NCBI GenBank assembly: GCA_027490195.1
Contig: JAIXYN010000085.1
Coordinates: 62,001-126,000, forward strand
Length of the DNA stretch: 64,000 bases
Direction of reading: 5' to 3'
From: Verrucomicrobiaceae bacterium
GTDB lineage: Bacteria; Verrucomicrobiota; Verrucomicrobiia; Verrucomicrobiales; Verrucomicrobiaceae
Shown here piece by piece: positions 14,205 through 22,096 of this stretch. Positions within the stretch are counted from its first letter, which is position 1, and each line of letters begins with the position of its first letter. The position numbers and the translations under genes were made by a program. Under the pieces are notes generated by a model. The model did not search any database. It had not been told where the DNA came from and saw nothing but the letters and a program-made list of their open reading frames with translations.

Positions 14205-16454
14205 TCACTTCCTCACGCCAGCGACCTCCGGGTTCAGCGGTGTGTAGTGCTCCATGTAGCCGATCATCATCTCATCGAAGGTCTGCTGCCCCCATCGAAC
14301 GGTTTTGGTGGGATCAGGATTGGCCGGGTTGCCTGTGCTGTTGTCGAACACGGCGGTGATTTTCACCGTGCTGCCACGGGGCAGGAAATGCGGCACGGCG
14401 TAGTCATAGCGAAGCTGCCAGTTAAAGTCATACTTGGGGATGTCTAGCAACACCTCGGTCTTGCCGCCGGGCAGTGTGACCTCAAATTTGAAGGCCTTCC
14501 CGCGCACGTGCATGTGGGCCATCCAGGCCATCACATTGACGTCCGTGGGCAGCGTGCGCTGAGCCACCTCGACGTGACTGGCCTCTCCCGGCGGAATGCT
14601 GATGCGCGCATTGGGCAGCGCCGTGGTGTGAATGACGTATTTCGGCGGCTCTTTGGCAAAAAGCAGCCCCATGCGTATCGTGTCTTCCACCGCCTTGCCA
14701 TTGGGCGTGTAGTGAATCTGGAAACTCACCGTCGCACCAGCGGGCAGCTTGCGGGCGAACCCTTCAGGATAGACCTGCTTCGTGTTGCCAGGAACGTAGG
14801 CTGCCCAGTAGCCCTGCGAACCTTCTTCGCCTCCGCCACGCACCTTGCTGCCTTTTTCATGCACGCTGACAATGACGTGATGCACCACCTCGCGCGCTGT
14901 AGGCAGAATCTCATAGCCGCGCACCCAGATGTCTTCCGGAAAGTCCGTGGTCACAGTCACTTGCTGATAGGGCATTGTGCCTTCTGCCTTGATGGAAATC
15001 GGCTTTGCGGCGGCGATGATCGCATCAGGCTTGCCAATGCTCCATTCGCTGGGGAAAACGCGAGGCTTGGGCGCATCTGCCACGTCTCCCTTGGCACGAT
15101 CCGATCCAAGCCATGCGAGCAAATCGGCACGATCACGCTCAGACAAGGAGCGATCATTGCTCCAGGGCGAATGAGCGAGCCCCTCCAGAGGCGCTGCAAA
15201 CCATGGCGGCATCGCTCCACGCTCCACTTGCTTGCGAATCATCCCGGCGTGCTCAATGACCGCTTCATACGAATCGAGTGCGAACGGCCCCACGCCCCCC
15301 TTATGATGGCATTCCACACAGTTTGACTGCAAAATGCGTGCGATGTCGCGGTGGTAGGTCACCGGTGTGCTAGCGATGGCTTTTTGCGCAGGCAGATCGA
15401 GGGCGCATCCGGGCGCACTGGTCGCGACCACTTCAACTGGCTCGCCTCTGAGCATCGCAGCCACGGCATCGCGCAGGTAATGATGCTGCGGCATGTCCTT
15501 CGTGTAGCCGAGGCCATATTGATCATTGAGTGCGCCACGGTAAATGAGCGTGCGTGCGGCATCGAGCAGGAACACCTCGGTCGTGGTAGTTGCCGCCAGT
15601 TGCTGCGAGAGCGTGCCATCAGAATCAATGGCGACCGGCGAGAGCAGCTTGTGCTCTGCGATGAATTTTGTGACCTCCTCGGCCTTCTGCCCCGGCGGTG
15701 CATTCAACAGCAGCATCGCCACACCTTGTTCCTTCAGTGACGCTTCCAGCCGGGCGATCTCTGGCGCGAGCTTGACACTGATCGGGCAGCTCGCGCTGAA
15801 GAGCGCAATCACGAGGCCGTTCTTGCCTGCGGCGCCGCTAAGTTTGATTTCACCTTCCTGCAAGGTCTTCAAAGCGAGATCGGCAACCATGCGTCCCACC
15901 CCGAACTCGCTGCCTTTCAGCAACTGCGGTGCTTCCTTGAAGGAAGGATCCTCGGCAGCGGGTTTGATCGGGCTCTCAGCAGCGGAGCTGCCTGTGCTGC
16001 CACGCTTGCGCAAGGAGGCAATCCCCTTCACGGCCTCTTCCAATGTCACTGAACCATCTTTGTCGGCATCCAGGCCGCCGAACCATTTTTTGTTGGGCAG
16101 TTCGTCTGCGCTCAGCTTGCCGTCGCCGTTTTTGTCCAAGCGCTTGAAGAGCCCCTCGGTCGGCTCATCACCAACGCCTTTGGGCTGATTGCCCGTGAGC
16201 TTGCGCATTTTCTGGACGGCTTCGAGCGCTTCTTCACGCGCCAGTTTGCCATCCTTGTTCAGATCAAGCCGGGGGAGGTAACTCGCTCCGCTCATTTCAT
16301 CGCCACTGATTATACCGTCGCTGTTCTTGTCGAACGCTTTGAATTTTTCGTCGAATTCGGTGAGTTGGGCCTGCGCACGCAGGCCGGCCACAGAACCGGC
16401 CAATACCGCGCTACCGAGAAGAATGAAGAGGACCTTTTTCATAGGGAGATGCAT
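14205..16454 (-). CDS. Secreted EF-hand / redoxin / cytochrome c / copper type II monooxygenase-like protein
   Basis: From Met17 of the longest frame (16454; Met21 at 16442 is also possible) a signal peptide is followed by four EF-hand loops: DKNSDG, DLNKDG, DKNGDG and DADKDG at residues 58-151 in long-frame numbering. A thioredoxin/AhpC-like domain (about 195-350, FSASCPIS) has a single Cys, so a normal redox pair is missing. A c-type heme site C395-VEC-H399-H is followed by a peptidylglycine-monooxygenase-like copper domain. All six copper-ligand positions appear present: H541/H542, H597, H663 and H665, and M745. Such mosaics are known in Planctomycetota and Verrucomicrobiota genomes, but the substrate is unknown. 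It is convergent with cassette 3. A decayed copy of its 3' end lies at 11808. Confidence 0.85.
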   Translation of the reverse strand: MHLPMKKVLFILLGSAVLAGSVAGLRAQAQLTEFDEKFKAFDKNSDGIISGDEMSGASYLPRLDLNKDGKLAREEALEAVQKMRKLTGNQPKGVGDEPTEGLFKRLDKNGDGKLSADELPNKKWFGGLDADKDGSVTLEEAVKGIASLRKRGSTGSSAAESPIKPAAEDPSFKEAPQLLKGSEFGVGRMVADLALKTLQEGEIKLSGAAGKNGLVIALFSASCPISVKLAPEIARLEASLKEQGVAMLLLNAPPGQKAEEVTKFIAEHKLLSPVAIDSDGTLSQQLAATTTTEVFLLDAARTLIYRGALNDQYGLGYTKDMPQHHYLRDAVAAMLRGEPVEVVATSAPGCALDLPAQKAIASTPVTYHRDIARILQSNCVECHHKGGVGPFALDSYEAVIEHAGMIRKQVERGAMPPWFAAPLEGLAHSPWSNDRSLSERDRADLLAWLGSDRAKGDVADAPKPRVFPSEWSIGKPDAIIAAAKPISIKAEGTMPYQQVTVTTDFPEDIWVRGYEILPTAREVVHHVIVSVHEKGSKVRGGGEEGSQGYWAAYVPGNTKQVYPEGFARKLPAGATVSFQIHYTPNGKAVEDTIRMGLLFAKEPPKYVIHTTALPNARISIPPGEASHVEVAQRTLPTDVNVMAWMAHMHVRGKAFKFEVTLPGGKTEVLLDIPKYDFNWQLRYDYAVPHFLPRGSTVKITAVFDNSTGNPANPDPTKTVRWGQQTFDEMMIGYMEHYTPLNPEVAGVRK

Positions 16455-16561
16455 GGGAACACGCTGTGTGACCTGAAGTTTCCTGCCGTATGACAGGATC
16501 ATCCAGCAAAATCGCTGTTGTACGATTGACGCTGCCCTCTCGCTTCGTTTGAATCCGCCTG

Positions 16562-17674
16562 ATGAGCAACCGCATCCTCTCCCTCCTGTCCGTCATGGCC
16601 CTCGCCAGCACCGCTGCTGCCGAAGTGGCCTATGAATTCGTCCCGAACTTCATCACCCCCCCTCCCGGAAAGGAAACCATCGGCGACGGCCACGGCGAAA
16701 TCGCAGTGGATTCTGCTGGCAACATCTACGTGAGCGTCCAGGACAAGGACCCCGCGCTGGCAGGTCTGCAGGTGTATGGCAAGGACGGCAAGTTCATCAA
16801 AACCCTGCCTCTGCCTCCTTCCCTTCATGGCTTTGTGATCCGCAAGCTTGGCGATGGCGAGCACATCTACGCCGCCGTGCTTGGCGAACAGAAAGTCATC
16901 AAATGCAATCTGGATGGCACCCTTGTGATGGAAATCCCCACCAGTGCCTTCCCGGCTGAACAGCGTGATTTTGTAAGCGTCACCAAGAGCGACGAGGCCG
17001 ACCCGAAAAAGAAGACCTCCATCGCTTCCGGCATCCGCGTTGCCGATTCAAAAACAGAGATCACCCTGAAGCTGGCTGACGGCACCGAGAAGAAAATCGC
17101 CAAGGAAAAAGGCGTCTCCGCCGCCGGTGGCCTCAAGCTCACCAACTGCGACGTGGCCCCCAACGGCGACATCTATGTCGTCGACGGCTATGGCCGCAGC
17201 TTCATCTTTGTGTTCAGCGCCGACGGCAAGTTCAAGAGCGTGTTCGGCGGCCCCGACAAACCTCTGGCACTGGCCAACGCCCACAAGATCTTCATCGACA
17301 CGCGCTTTGAACCAGCGCGCGTCATGATCTGCGACCGCGGCCACAAGCGCATGCTTCACACTGATCTCGCGGGCAATTTCATCGGCGAAATCGCCACTGA
17401 GATGCGCAATCCCAGCTCAGCCAGCTTTCATGGCGACCTGATGTGCGTGGCTGAAATCGCCGGCAACGTCAGCGTCTGGGACAAGGCCAACAAGCGCGTG
17501 GCCGATCTCGGCACCAGCCCGCAGATGACCAACACCCCCGGCATTGCCCCCAAGGACTGGAAGCAGGGTGTCGTGACCAGCCCGCATGGCATCAGCTTTG
17601 ACAATGACGGCAACATCCTCGAAACCGAGTGGAACAAGTGGGGCCGTGTCTTGAAGTGGAACGTGAAGAAATAA
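16562..17674 (+). CDS. Secreted NHL/six-bladed beta-propeller protein
   Basis: The signal peptide ILSLLSVMALASTAAA ends near residue 20. The body has repeated blades of the type DxxGNIYVxV, PNGDIYVVDGYGR and HGISFDNDGNILETEW, as in NHL or gluconolactonase-like six-bladed propellers. No catalytic residues can be named. The protein is 370 residues, exported and probably binding or structural. The last codon overlaps the next start (TAATG), so it is co-transcribed with the membrane protein at 17674. It is divergent from the mosaic protein at 16454. Confidence 0.8.
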   Translation: MSNRILSLLSVMALASTAAAEVAYEFVPNFITPPPGKETIGDGHGEIAVDSAGNIYVSVQDKDPALAGLQVYGKDGKFIKTLPLPPSLHGFVIRKLGDGEHIYAAVLGEQKVIKCNLDGTLVMEIPTSAFPAEQRDFVSVTKSDEADPKKKTSIASGIRVADSKTEITLKLADGTEKKIAKEKGVSAAGGLKLTNCDVAPNGDIYVVDGYGRSFIFVFSADGKFKSVFGGPDKPLALANAHKIFIDTRFEPARVMICDRGHKRMLHTDLAGNFIGEIATEMRNPSSASFHGDLMCVAEIAGNVSVWDKANKRVADLGTSPQMTNTPGIAPKDWKQGVVTSPHGISFDNDGNILETEWNKWGRVLKWNVKK

Positions 17675-18303
17675 TGATGCGCCTCGCGCGATCCATCCTC
17701 ATTCTCGCCGCAGGGGGAGCCGTTCTGGCCCCCCTGTGTGCTTTGGGGCATGGGACCGAGTTTTTGAGCGCCAAGCTCACCCTCCTGCCGGATGCTGAGG
17801 TACTGCTGGAGATCACCGCCGACTACGGCAGCAACCCGCTCATCACGGATGAATCTGCCGCGCTCGATGCACTGGCGGACCCGGTTCGTCTGCGGCTGCA
17901 CGAAAACCTGGTGCCGCTGGCCACTCTGGGCAAAGCAACCATCACACAGCACCACAACTGGGCTGACTACGCCCCCGCCGCCTACCTGCCATCTGAGACC
18001 GAAGGTGAGGCGCATGCATTGATCACTTCGGCATGGCGGTGGCGCAGCGCCGAGCCGGAGATCGTGTTTGAAATGCCCAAGGGCAAGCTCCACGACGTGC
18101 TGCTTTGGACGCAAGACGCGACAAAGCCTGAAGCACCGCCCAAATGGATGCTCCTGCTGGCGGGAGATCGTTCCCGCCCCATTCCCATTCAGCAAACGCC
18201 CTGGTGGCGCGGCTGGATGGCGGCCGCAGGAGCAGGCGGCCTTACTTTGCTCGGCGTTTACTTCGTTTCGCGGAATTTCACATTGCGCCAGCGAACGCTG
18301 TAG
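17674..18303 (+). CDS. Exported single-pass membrane protein of unknown function
   Basis: The start at ATG 17674 overlaps the previous stop by one base. The upstream in-frame GTG (17629) lies inside the propeller gene and would spoil the signal peptide (ARSILILAAGGAVLAPLCALG). The mature part (HGTEFLSAKLTLLPDAEVLLEI) contains strands with His28 and His-rich HHNW, and ends with a Trp-rich helix (about 175-197, WWRGWMAAAGAGGLTLLGVYFVSRNF), giving a C-terminal anchor. I do not recognise a family. Its 3' end overlaps the convergent DUF1080 gene by 46 bp. Confidence 0.7.
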   Translation: MMRLARSILILAAGGAVLAPLCALGHGTEFLSAKLTLLPDAEVLLEITADYGSNPLITDESAALDALADPVRLRLHENLVPLATLGKATITQHHNWADYAPAAYLPSETEGEAHALITSAWRWRSAEPEIVFEMPKGKLHDVLLWTQDATKPEAPPKWMLLLAGDRSRPIPIQQTPWWRGWMAAAGAGGLTLLGVYFVSRNFTLRQRTL

Positions 18304-18956
18304 GGGCCGGTGCCGGCCTTGATGCCATGCACTTGGAAGCCAATGTAGCCTTCCGGATCGCCGGGCTCGGTGAAATCAGCGGTAGGCACGCCGTTGACGA
18401 AGCTCTGGTAATGGTCACCCTTCACCACGATGCGATAGAGGTTCCATTCGCCCTTTTTGAAGGCTGCTTTCGCCGCATCTGTGCGCACCGCCTCGGTCTT
18501 CGTCAGAATGCTCCACCAAGTGCCGCGGCGGGCCTCATCGTAGAAATCACCCGCTGTGCCATTGATGGCGATCTCGCACTGCGGTCCATAGAGACGTCCG
18601 GCTGGGAGCTTGCCTTTGGCCCCTTCAGGTATTGGATCACCTTCTTTGGCGATGTGGCTGCGCACCTGCACGCCGGAATTGAGCGCGTCATCCACATTCA
18701 CTTCGAACTCGAGTTCAAAATCCTTGAACGGTCCGATCGCGAGAAACGTGTTTGAGCTGCCCTCGGTCGTGGTACCTGTGAGCACCCCGTTTTCGACCTT
18801 GTAGGTGGCTTTGCCGCTGATGATCTGGCCGCCTTGCAATGAGCCATCGGCAAACCACTTCTGCCAGCCTCCTTCGTCTTTGGTCTCAGCATGCAGATTG
18901 AACAGGGCGACACCCAACAGGGCGGCCGGGAGAGAGATTGAAAGGAATCGTTTCAT
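18258..18956 (-). CDS. Secreted 3-keto-disaccharide hydrolase-domain (DUF1080) protein
   Basis: The 232-residue protein has a signal peptide (residues 1-24, ending HAE). A LamG-like jelly roll follows with WFADGSLQGG, ENGVLTGTTTEGSSNTFLA, FKDFELEFEVNV, SGVQVRSHI and GPQCEI...GYIGFQVHG. This strand pattern identifies the DUF1080/3-keto-disaccharide hydrolase family, common in this phylum near sugar-degradation genes. The active residues cannot be assigned from sequence alone. The start ATG 18956 is followed directly by a Lys-Arg and hydrophobic stretch, as expected. It is convergent with and overlaps the preceding gene by 46 bp. Confidence 0.85.
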   Translation of the reverse strand: MKRFLSISLPAALLGVALFNLHAETKDEGGWQKWFADGSLQGGQIISGKATYKVENGVLTGTTTEGSSNTFLAIGPFKDFELEFEVNVDDALNSGVQVRSHIAKEGDPIPEGAKGKLPAGRLYGPQCEIAINGTAGDFYDEARRGTWWSILTKTEAVRTDAAKAAFKKGEWNLYRIVVKGDHYQSFVNGVPTADFTEPGDPEGYIGFQVHGIKAGTGPYSVRWRNVKFRETK

Positions 18957-19048
18957 AGGATTGGGCAGTTTGAACGCTGTTCATGGCGTGTTTCCATCGC
19001 AAAGCACCAGATACTTAAGAGGCCTTAAATAAATTCAGGGTTTTTATA

Positions 19049-19060
19049 GGGTTAAAACCC
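19049..19060. promoter_or_regulatory. Palindrome A upstream of the RHH operon
   Basis: GGGTT-AA-AACCC is a perfect 5-bp-arm inverted repeat. It differs from a second palindrome at 19112 by one central base and lies 63 bp, close to six helical turns, upstream of it. It probably is half of an operator pair for the ribbon-helix-helix protein at 19136. Binding is not shown. Confidence 0.5.
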
Positions 19061-19074
19061 CAAATAAATCGAAA

Positions 19075-19101
19075 CCAACCTTGACCATTGGGTCAGGTTG
19101 G
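19075..19101. promoter_or_regulatory. Imperfect inverted repeat between palindromes
   Basis: CCAACCTTGACC and GGTCAGGTTGG flank ATTG. The arms match except for one bulged T. It lies between the two GGGTTxxAACCC sites and may be an operator, a promoter-overlapping element, or an RNA hairpin. TTGACC inside could serve as a -35 box. Confidence 0.4.
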
Positions 19102-19111
19102 AATTAAAATG

Positions 19112-19123
19112 GGGTTATAACCC
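19112..19123. promoter_or_regulatory. Palindrome B upstream of the RHH operon
   Basis: GGGTTATAACCC is a perfect 12-bp palindrome ending 12 bp before ATG 19136. It matches the 19049 site. The position so close to the start suits repression by the RHH protein encoded next. Confidence 0.5.
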
Positions 19124-19135
19124 GGTTATTATTGG

Positions 19136-19387
19136 ATGGCCCGCCCCTCAAACACCTTCGACTCACTTTCACTGACGATCGCGATCACACCGCAGATCAA
19201 GCAGTACCTTGAGGACATGACCTTGAAGGGCACGTTTGGCAGCAGCCCCGCCGAGGCGGCGAGGATGCTGTTGAGCAATGGGATTGATGCCATGTTGAAC
19301 ACGGGGGCTTTGGACAGACGCAAATGGACTCTCAAGAATGGCGAACTCGTTCTTTTGACGCCGGATCAACCTTCCCTCTCATCATGA
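19136..19387 (+). CDS. Ribbon-helix-helix (CopG/Arc-like) regulator
   Basis: In this 83-residue protein the core reads as strand SLTIAI (12-17), helix PQIKQYLEDMTLKGTF (19-34) and helix SPAEAARMLLSNGIDAML (37-54). This is the strand-helix-helix arrangement of RHH DNA-binding proteins. It is not a textbook match, so the fold is inferred. Two near-identical 12-bp palindromes lie in its leader, consistent with autoregulation. Its stop overlaps the start of the next gene (ATGA). Confidence 0.65.
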   Translation: MARPSNTFDSLSLTIAITPQIKQYLEDMTLKGTFGSSPAEAARMLLSNGIDAMLNTGALDRRKWTLKNGELVLLTPDQPSLSS

Positions 19388-19593
19388 TACTGCAAGACGA
19401 TCTTCAGGCTGACTCCACCGTCTTCTCAACCCTCGTCGAAGTCGAAATGACCGACTCAGACCGTAGCAAGAAAGGCAACTGGAAGTCAGAAACCCGGCTC
19501 TCGATGCTCTCGCACGAGATCGCCCGCTACATGCCGGAACTCGCCGCCCTGCTCGCTGAAGGCGGCAAGCAAAAGCTGCTGGCTGCAGCCTGA
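19384..19593 (+). CDS. Small acidic partner protein, translationally coupled to RHH gene
   Basis: ATG 19384 overlaps the RHH stop by 4 bp, and translation gives 69 residues. The protein is acidic at first (MILQDDLQADSTVFSTLVEVEM) and helical later (LSMLSHEIARYMPELAALLAEGG). It has no signal peptide, membrane helix or recognised motif. The coupling to an RHH gene is the layout of antitoxin-toxin or regulator-effector pairs, but the low basicity and small size argue against a nuclease toxin. Function unknown. Confidence 0.6.
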   Translation: MILQDDLQADSTVFSTLVEVEMTDSDRSKKGNWKSETRLSMLSHEIARYMPELAALLAEGGKQKLLAAA

Positions 19594-19645
19594 GGTGTTA
19601 GCCGCCAAGGCGCGGCAGGACAGCCCAAAAGTAACGCCAATAAAG

Positions 19646-20074
19646 TTACGACTTACCACTTAGCAGACCCCAGGGACCCAGCCGTTCGGCGGCTTTTTGG
19701 CGCAGGGTCGCCTGCTTGTCAGCAGGCAAATGTTGGCAAATACGATCCAGCGCACCCGCCGCGCTCATGCCTGCTTTTTGCCAGACTTCGACGCGCAGAG
19801 CCTTGAATTCTGTGGCGGCTTGCAGCAGCTCCGCATGCACCGCGCTGCGCTCCGAATCCGTGAGATCAAGCTCCGCCACCATGAGAGATTCGATCTTGCC
19901 GACAACCCGCTCAACCGGAGCGCGTGACTCATCTGGATGCGCAATGGCATGCTGAACGATTCGACGCAGGACCAGCAGCCCTCCACCAATGCCACAGCCT
20001 GCCCCCAGGGCAAAGACAAGCAGCAATAGCAGAACGGCTTTCCAGCGAGACGAGGTGTTGGATGGAGTGTTCAT
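19646..20074 (-). CDS. CpxP/Spy-like periplasmic protein
   Basis: From ATG 20074 the protein has an N-terminal hydrophobic helix (WKAVLLLLLVFALGAGCGIGGGLLVL, about 10-36) and a mostly helical body with ELDLTDSERSAVHAELL and LPADKQATLRQKAAERLG. The helical body with spaced LTxxE-like motifs resembles CpxP/Spy or heavy-metal-sensor proteins, an inference. It is the last gene of the ECF sigma operon and follows the 20080 gene by 5 bp. It may report envelope state to the sigma factor or be its target. The in-frame TTG at 20083 is a weaker start. Confidence 0.65.
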   Translation of the reverse strand: MNTPSNTSSRWKAVLLLLLVFALGAGCGIGGGLLVLRRIVQHAIAHPDESRAPVERVVGKIESLMVAELDLTDSERSAVHAELLQAATEFKALRVEVWQKAGMSAAGALDRICQHLPADKQATLRQKAAERLGPWGLLSGKS

Positions 20075-20079
20075 GGAAA

Positions 20080-20385
20080 TCAAATACCTGCGAGCACGGG
20101 GCCCTGAAGCTGCCAGATCCAGGCAATTTCATTCACGACGTCGAGGCTCTCTAGGCAGGCCAGAACGGCTGCCACAGCGAGACCGGCAAAACTGGTCTGC
20201 AGCCAGCGAGACTGAAAGAGACTGAGGACATCGTCAAACAAAGATGCGGCTCGCAGTTGCACCTGAGACGAGGCGATTTCAGCGCGGATGGCGGCGCGCA
20301 GATCCATGTCCGCCGGCGCAGGAGCAGAGCGGGCGTGGTGTGTGAGTTGGTCCCAGGATTTGGGTTTAGGAGAGGGTGTATCCAT
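20080..20385 (-). CDS. Single-pass membrane protein, possible anti-sigma factor
   Basis: This 101-residue protein has a charged N-terminus (KPKSWDQLTHHARSA), a helical middle and a hydrophobic segment at about 60-86 (FAGLAVAAVLACLESLDVV). It overlaps the 3' end of the sigma gene by 20 bp and precedes the CpxP/Spy-like gene, where an anti-sigma factor normally sits. The zinc-binding HxxxCxxC motif of ZAS anti-sigmas is absent (HHARSA only), so the role is not established. Confidence 0.6.
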   Translation of the reverse strand: MDTPSPKPKSWDQLTHHARSAPAPADMDLRAAIRAEIASSQVQLRAASLFDDVLSLFQSRWLQTSFAGLAVAAVLACLESLDVVNEIAWIWQLQGPVLAGI

Positions 20386-20995
20386 GGCGTGTGAGGATGG
20401 TTTTAAGTCGCTGCCGCGCGCGGAAGGCTTTCACCTTGGCGTTGACTTTGCTCCAACCGAAATGCGCGGCGATTTCATGCAGCGGCATTTGTTCGAGATG
20501 CAGCAGCGTGAGCAAGGCACGGTCATCCGGCGGGAGATGGGAAAGAATGAACTGCGCGCTGGCGAGATCGCTGCTGGCACTGGTGGCGTCAACCTCGGTG
20601 GCGATGCGATCGAGCGGATGCGATTCATCGGTAGGCTGAACGAGACGTGAAAAAGGTGACCGCTGGTGCTTGCGACAGAATTCGAGACCAATGTTGGCGG
20701 CGATGCGTTTGAGCCAGTGCAGAAAGGGTTTGTCCGGCCGCCACTTCGGCAGTGCGCGCCAGGCACGCACAAAAGTCTCCTGCACCATGTCCTCAAGATC
20801 GGCACGGTTGGAGGCGAAGCGGTGAAGCATGGCGGTCATGGTGGACTGATGGCGTGTGATGATTTGATCAAAGGCATCAAGGTCTCCCGCCTGTGCCGCC
20901 TGAATCAGGACGCGGTCATCGTCCACGAAGCTTTCAGAATGTGCGGGGGCGGTCACAGCAGGTAACGCAGGTAATTGCAAAACGGAGAATGGCAA
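20366..20995 (-). CDS. ECF-type sigma-70 factor
   Basis: This is a protein of 209 residues. Region 2 has DLEDMVQETFVRAW (about 66-79) with LHWLKRIAANIGLEF. Region 4 has LPPDDRALLTLLHLEQMPLHEIAAHFGWSKVNAKVKAFRARQRL, the HTH that reads the -35. Sigma domain 3 is missing, as expected of the ECF group. The N-terminal ~25 residues are extra, so the true start may be later. It heads a three-gene overlapping operon with a membrane protein and a CpxP/Spy-like protein, the usual layout for envelope-stress control. Confidence 0.9.
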   Translation of the reverse strand: MPFSVLQLPALPAVTAPAHSESFVDDDRVLIQAAQAGDLDAFDQIITRHQSTMTAMLHRFASNRADLEDMVQETFVRAWRALPKWRPDKPFLHWLKRIAANIGLEFCRKHQRSPFSRLVQPTDESHPLDRIATEVDATSASSDLASAQFILSHLPPDDRALLTLLHLEQMPLHEIAAHFGWSKVNAKVKAFRARQRLKTILTRHGYTLS

Positions 20996-21045
20996 CGAGT
21001 CGGACCCGCGAAGATCGCGCCCCGTTGCCGTAGAGACAAGCTGGG

Positions 21046-21534
21046 TCAGCGCAGCGCGGAGGCGAGAGCGCCATCGACGAGGCCTTCGATCTCTGCGCGG
21101 GCGTCTTCGAGCTGCTTTTGCTGCGCCGGGATGAGAAGCGGTCGCACTTGGGATCCGATGCGGGCCATCAGCAGCGCACGATCACGGGCGGCATCGCCGA
21201 TCTTTTCCGCAGCCGCCTTGGTGCTGCCGTTTTCTTTGACTGCCGCCTCCATGGCATGGCGGGCAGAGCGACCCTGGTTGATCTGCGCACGGATTTCCTC
21301 ACGGTTTTCTGCGAGGATCTTGGCGATCGCAGCCTTCTGTTCTTCGCTCAGAGGCGTCTGCTTGCGAAAATTCAGGAAATGCCGCACCGCAGTGCGCACG
21401 ATCTCCCGGATGGAGGAACGAGTTTGATCGGGGATGATGCCTTCGCCGATTTCGGCGCTGCGGCCAAACGCCATCGCAGGAACGGCCGTGACCAGGCCAA
21501 AGACAGCCAGGAGTGTCAGAATCAGTATTTTCAT
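21046..21534 (-). CDS. Secreted CpxP/Spy-like helical protein
   Basis: This 162-residue protein has a clear signal peptide (ILTLLAVFGLVTAVPAMA, cleavage near 22). The mature helices contain TPLSEEQKAAIAKILAENREEI and RPLLIPAQQKQLEDARAEIEG, with two LSxEQ/LxPxQ motifs as in the periplasmic chaperone Spy and CpxP families. It is probably an envelope or metal-stress protein and may belong to the same regulon as the ECF operon next to it (start 20995). It ends 50 bp before that operon and is on the same strand. Confidence 0.7.
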   Translation of the reverse strand: MKILILTLLAVFGLVTAVPAMAFGRSAEIGEGIIPDQTRSSIREIVRTAVRHFLNFRKQTPLSEEQKAAIAKILAENREEIRAQINQGRSARHAMEAAVKENGSTKAAAEKIGDAARDRALLMARIGSQVRPLLIPAQQKQLEDARAEIEGLVDGALASALR

Positions 21535-21569
21535 ACTTTGGAGGGGTGGGGAAGCTGGAAAGTGGCGGG

Positions 21570-21950
21570 TTAATTCTTCGTCGTCGTGGTGGTCGCGGAT
21601 TTCGTCTGGCCGTTCGCCCCCGTGGCGCTGCGGGTGGCGGTGCGGGTGCCATCGGCGTGAGTCACAGAGCCGCTAGTCGTGGCCGTTTTGCCATTGGGGC
21701 CGGTGATTGCACCGGTGGAGGCGCGGCCGCTGGCAGTGCGGGTCACCTGCTGGCTGGCCGTCGTGGTTTTACCTTGGGCACCCGTGGTGGTGGCGGTGCG
21801 GCTGGCCCCAGTGCCACGGGTGACATTACCCGCGACCACACGCGAGCCGGTGCCGCGCTTGGAGGTAACTGTAGAATTGCGGCCAAAATCGCGCGCTTGC
21901 ACACTGCCGAGGGTGACACCGAGAGTGAGGAGGATGAGGATGGTTTTCAT
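21570..21950 (-). CDS. Low-complexity secreted Thr/Gly/Ala/Ser-rich protein
   Basis: This 126-residue protein has a signal peptide (TILILLTLGVTLGSVQA, about 3-19). Nearly all the rest is Thr, Gly, Ser, Ala, Lys and Asn in degenerate repeats such as RTATTTGAQGKTTTASQQ and GPNGKTATTSGSVT. Cys, Trp and acidic-rich patches are lacking. This suggests a flexible surface or matrix polypeptide. The translation is not a mirror of a longer frame. It is on the same strand as the Spy-like gene, 36 bp upstream of it. Function unknown. Confidence 0.6.
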   Translation of the reverse strand: MKTILILLTLGVTLGSVQARDFGRNSTVTSKRGTGSRVVAGNVTRGTGASRTATTTGAQGKTTTASQQVTRTASGRASTGAITGPNGKTATTSGSVTHADGTRTATRSATGANGQTKSATTTTTKN

Positions 21951-22096
21951 GATCTGTTTTGGGTTTGGATGATTCGTAACGTGATTACCGCACAGTGAGC
22001 CGAATGCCGGGAGCGGACGGGTGGTTACAGAAAAATCGACCCACGGTTTTTGGCGTCGGTGGTTGACTCCCTGCCTCGCCTGCGTGACCAGAAAAC

